This document shows positions 43,420-43,721 of a stretch of DNA of 43,721 nt, piece by piece. Where the stretch lies: positions 1 through 43,721 of the forward strand of contig NZ_JAMYFE010000114.1 in assembly GCF_024129865.1 (NCBI RefSeq). Reading direction: 5' to 3'. This stretch comes from Stieleria tagensis. Lineage in GTDB: Bacteria; Planctomycetota; Planctomycetia; Pirellulales; Pirellulaceae. Both the position numbers and the translations under genes were made by a program. The notes under the pieces are model-generated. The model saw nothing but the letters and a program-made list of their open reading frames with translations. It had not been told where the DNA came from and ran no database searches. Numbering within the stretch: position 1 is the first letter of the stretch; every line of letters begins with the position of its first letter.

Positions 43420-43453
43420 TATCGCAACCCGACGCGTTCGTTTTGAAGATGCG
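43420..43453. repeat. Fragment of the family A repeat
   Basis: ATCGCAACCCGACGCG is followed by TTTTGAAGATGCG. Both pieces occur in the full copies but in another order, which suggests decay or rearrangement. Confidence 0.45.
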
Positions 43454-43565
43454 TTTTTCTATTTCACTCTCCCGCCCCGGAGGTCGTCCAGCTTCGCGTG
43501 CCACCCATTGGGAGAGTCGCATGCCCTCAATCCCATCTCTACGCCAACGGCGTTCAATAGCTTAG

Positions 43566-43616
43566 CCCGGGGTCACTGTCGAACCTGCTGGAGGCAGGTT
43601 CGGCAGGAACCCCGGG
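43566..43616. repeat. Family C hairpin repeat
   Basis: The left arm (43566-43587, CCCGGGGTCACTGTCGAACC then TG) pairs with the right arm (43595-43616) over 19 of 22 bases, with a seven-base loop. The right arm plus two more bases, 24 in all, is repeated exactly at 27050-27073. The element follows the GNAT gene and lies in non-coding DNA. Confidence 0.7.
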
Positions 43617-43721
43617 TGAACATGCCGCCGAATCCCGCCGGGCAGCGCGTGTTCCCGGTGCTCGCAACCTAGGAACGCATTCATTTTTGTATCTCTTGAC
43701 CTGACGACCGCCGTTTTGGTA

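Larger units (their letters stand above)
43368..43721. other. Repeat-rich intergenic tail
   Basis: No gene is supported in these 354 bases. They hold a scrambled piece of the family A repeat near 43420-43452 (ATCGCAACCCGACGCG and TTTTGAAGATGCG) and a hairpin at 43566-43616 preceded by CTACGCCAACGGCGTTCAAT. The rest shows no clear structure. Confidence 0.55.

Overview
The window looks like chromosomal DNA of a planctomycete, most likely a marine member of the Pirellulaceae (Rhodopirellula-like). The clues are a large PVC-type cytochrome with propeller, HEAT and heme domains, a ceramidase-like protein, DUF1080 and DUF3500 proteins, two formylglycine sulfatases plus a sulfotransferase, a PEP-CTERM choice-of-anchor A protein, SUFU and GYF domains in one bacterial protein, moderately high GC, many genes without a clear Shine-Dalgarno site, and several families of dispersed palindromic repeats. 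The placement is an inference from gene content; no rRNA or tRNA gene was found.

Layout. 1-9 kb: a minus-strand pair (ceramidase-like, then PVC cytochrome, 4-bp overlap), then plus-strand DUF3500, iduronate-2-sulfatase-like sulfatase and a secreted BCP-type peroxiredoxin, a repeat-filled gap, and a minus-strand PEP-CTERM protein. 9.2-16.1 kb: an isoprenoid block. ispH on the plus strand is divergent from a minus-strand operon hpnC-hpnD-hpnE (farnesyl diphosphate to squalene) that ends in a photolyase fused to a renalase-like flavin oxidoreductase. 16.1-18.8 kb: sulfotransferase and a double-DUF1080 lipoprotein. 19.0-24.3 kb: MazG-like pyrophosphohydrolase, a large membrane protein, an ABC ATPase without a permease here, and a GYF/coiled-coil/SUFU protein. 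24.3-27 kb: holA and a second sulfatase on the minus strand. 27.2-29.3 kb: nrfHA, respiratory ammonifying nitrite reductase. 29.5-31.7 kb: an exported protein with Ig-like modules. 31.8-38.9 kb: mnmG, a response regulator/histidine kinase pair, gatA and gatB. 38.9-43.7 kb: repeats, two small membrane-protein genes, a Tat-exported TIM-barrel protein, an AmmeMemoRadiSam radical SAM enzyme, a GNAT acetyltransferase and a repeat-rich tail.

How the parts work together. IspH makes the C5 units that HpnC, HpnD and HpnE turn into squalene, the precursor of hopanoids and, in planctomycetes, of C30 carotenoids; the linked photolyase suggests a membrane-lipid and light-protection theme. Sulfatases, sulfotransferase, DUF1080 protein and TIM-barrel protein fit the turnover of sulfated polysaccharides. 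NrfHA feeds quinol electrons to nitrite. holA, mnmG and gatAB are housekeeping.

The least ordinary items are the photolyase-flavoprotein fusion, the GYF/coiled-coil/SUFU protein beside an orphan ABC ATPase, a response regulator with its DNA-binding domain in front of the receiver, and a long palindromic repeat with outer arms, inner stem and conserved asymmetric loop, seen in several copies. No CRISPR array, transposase, prophage or defence island was seen.
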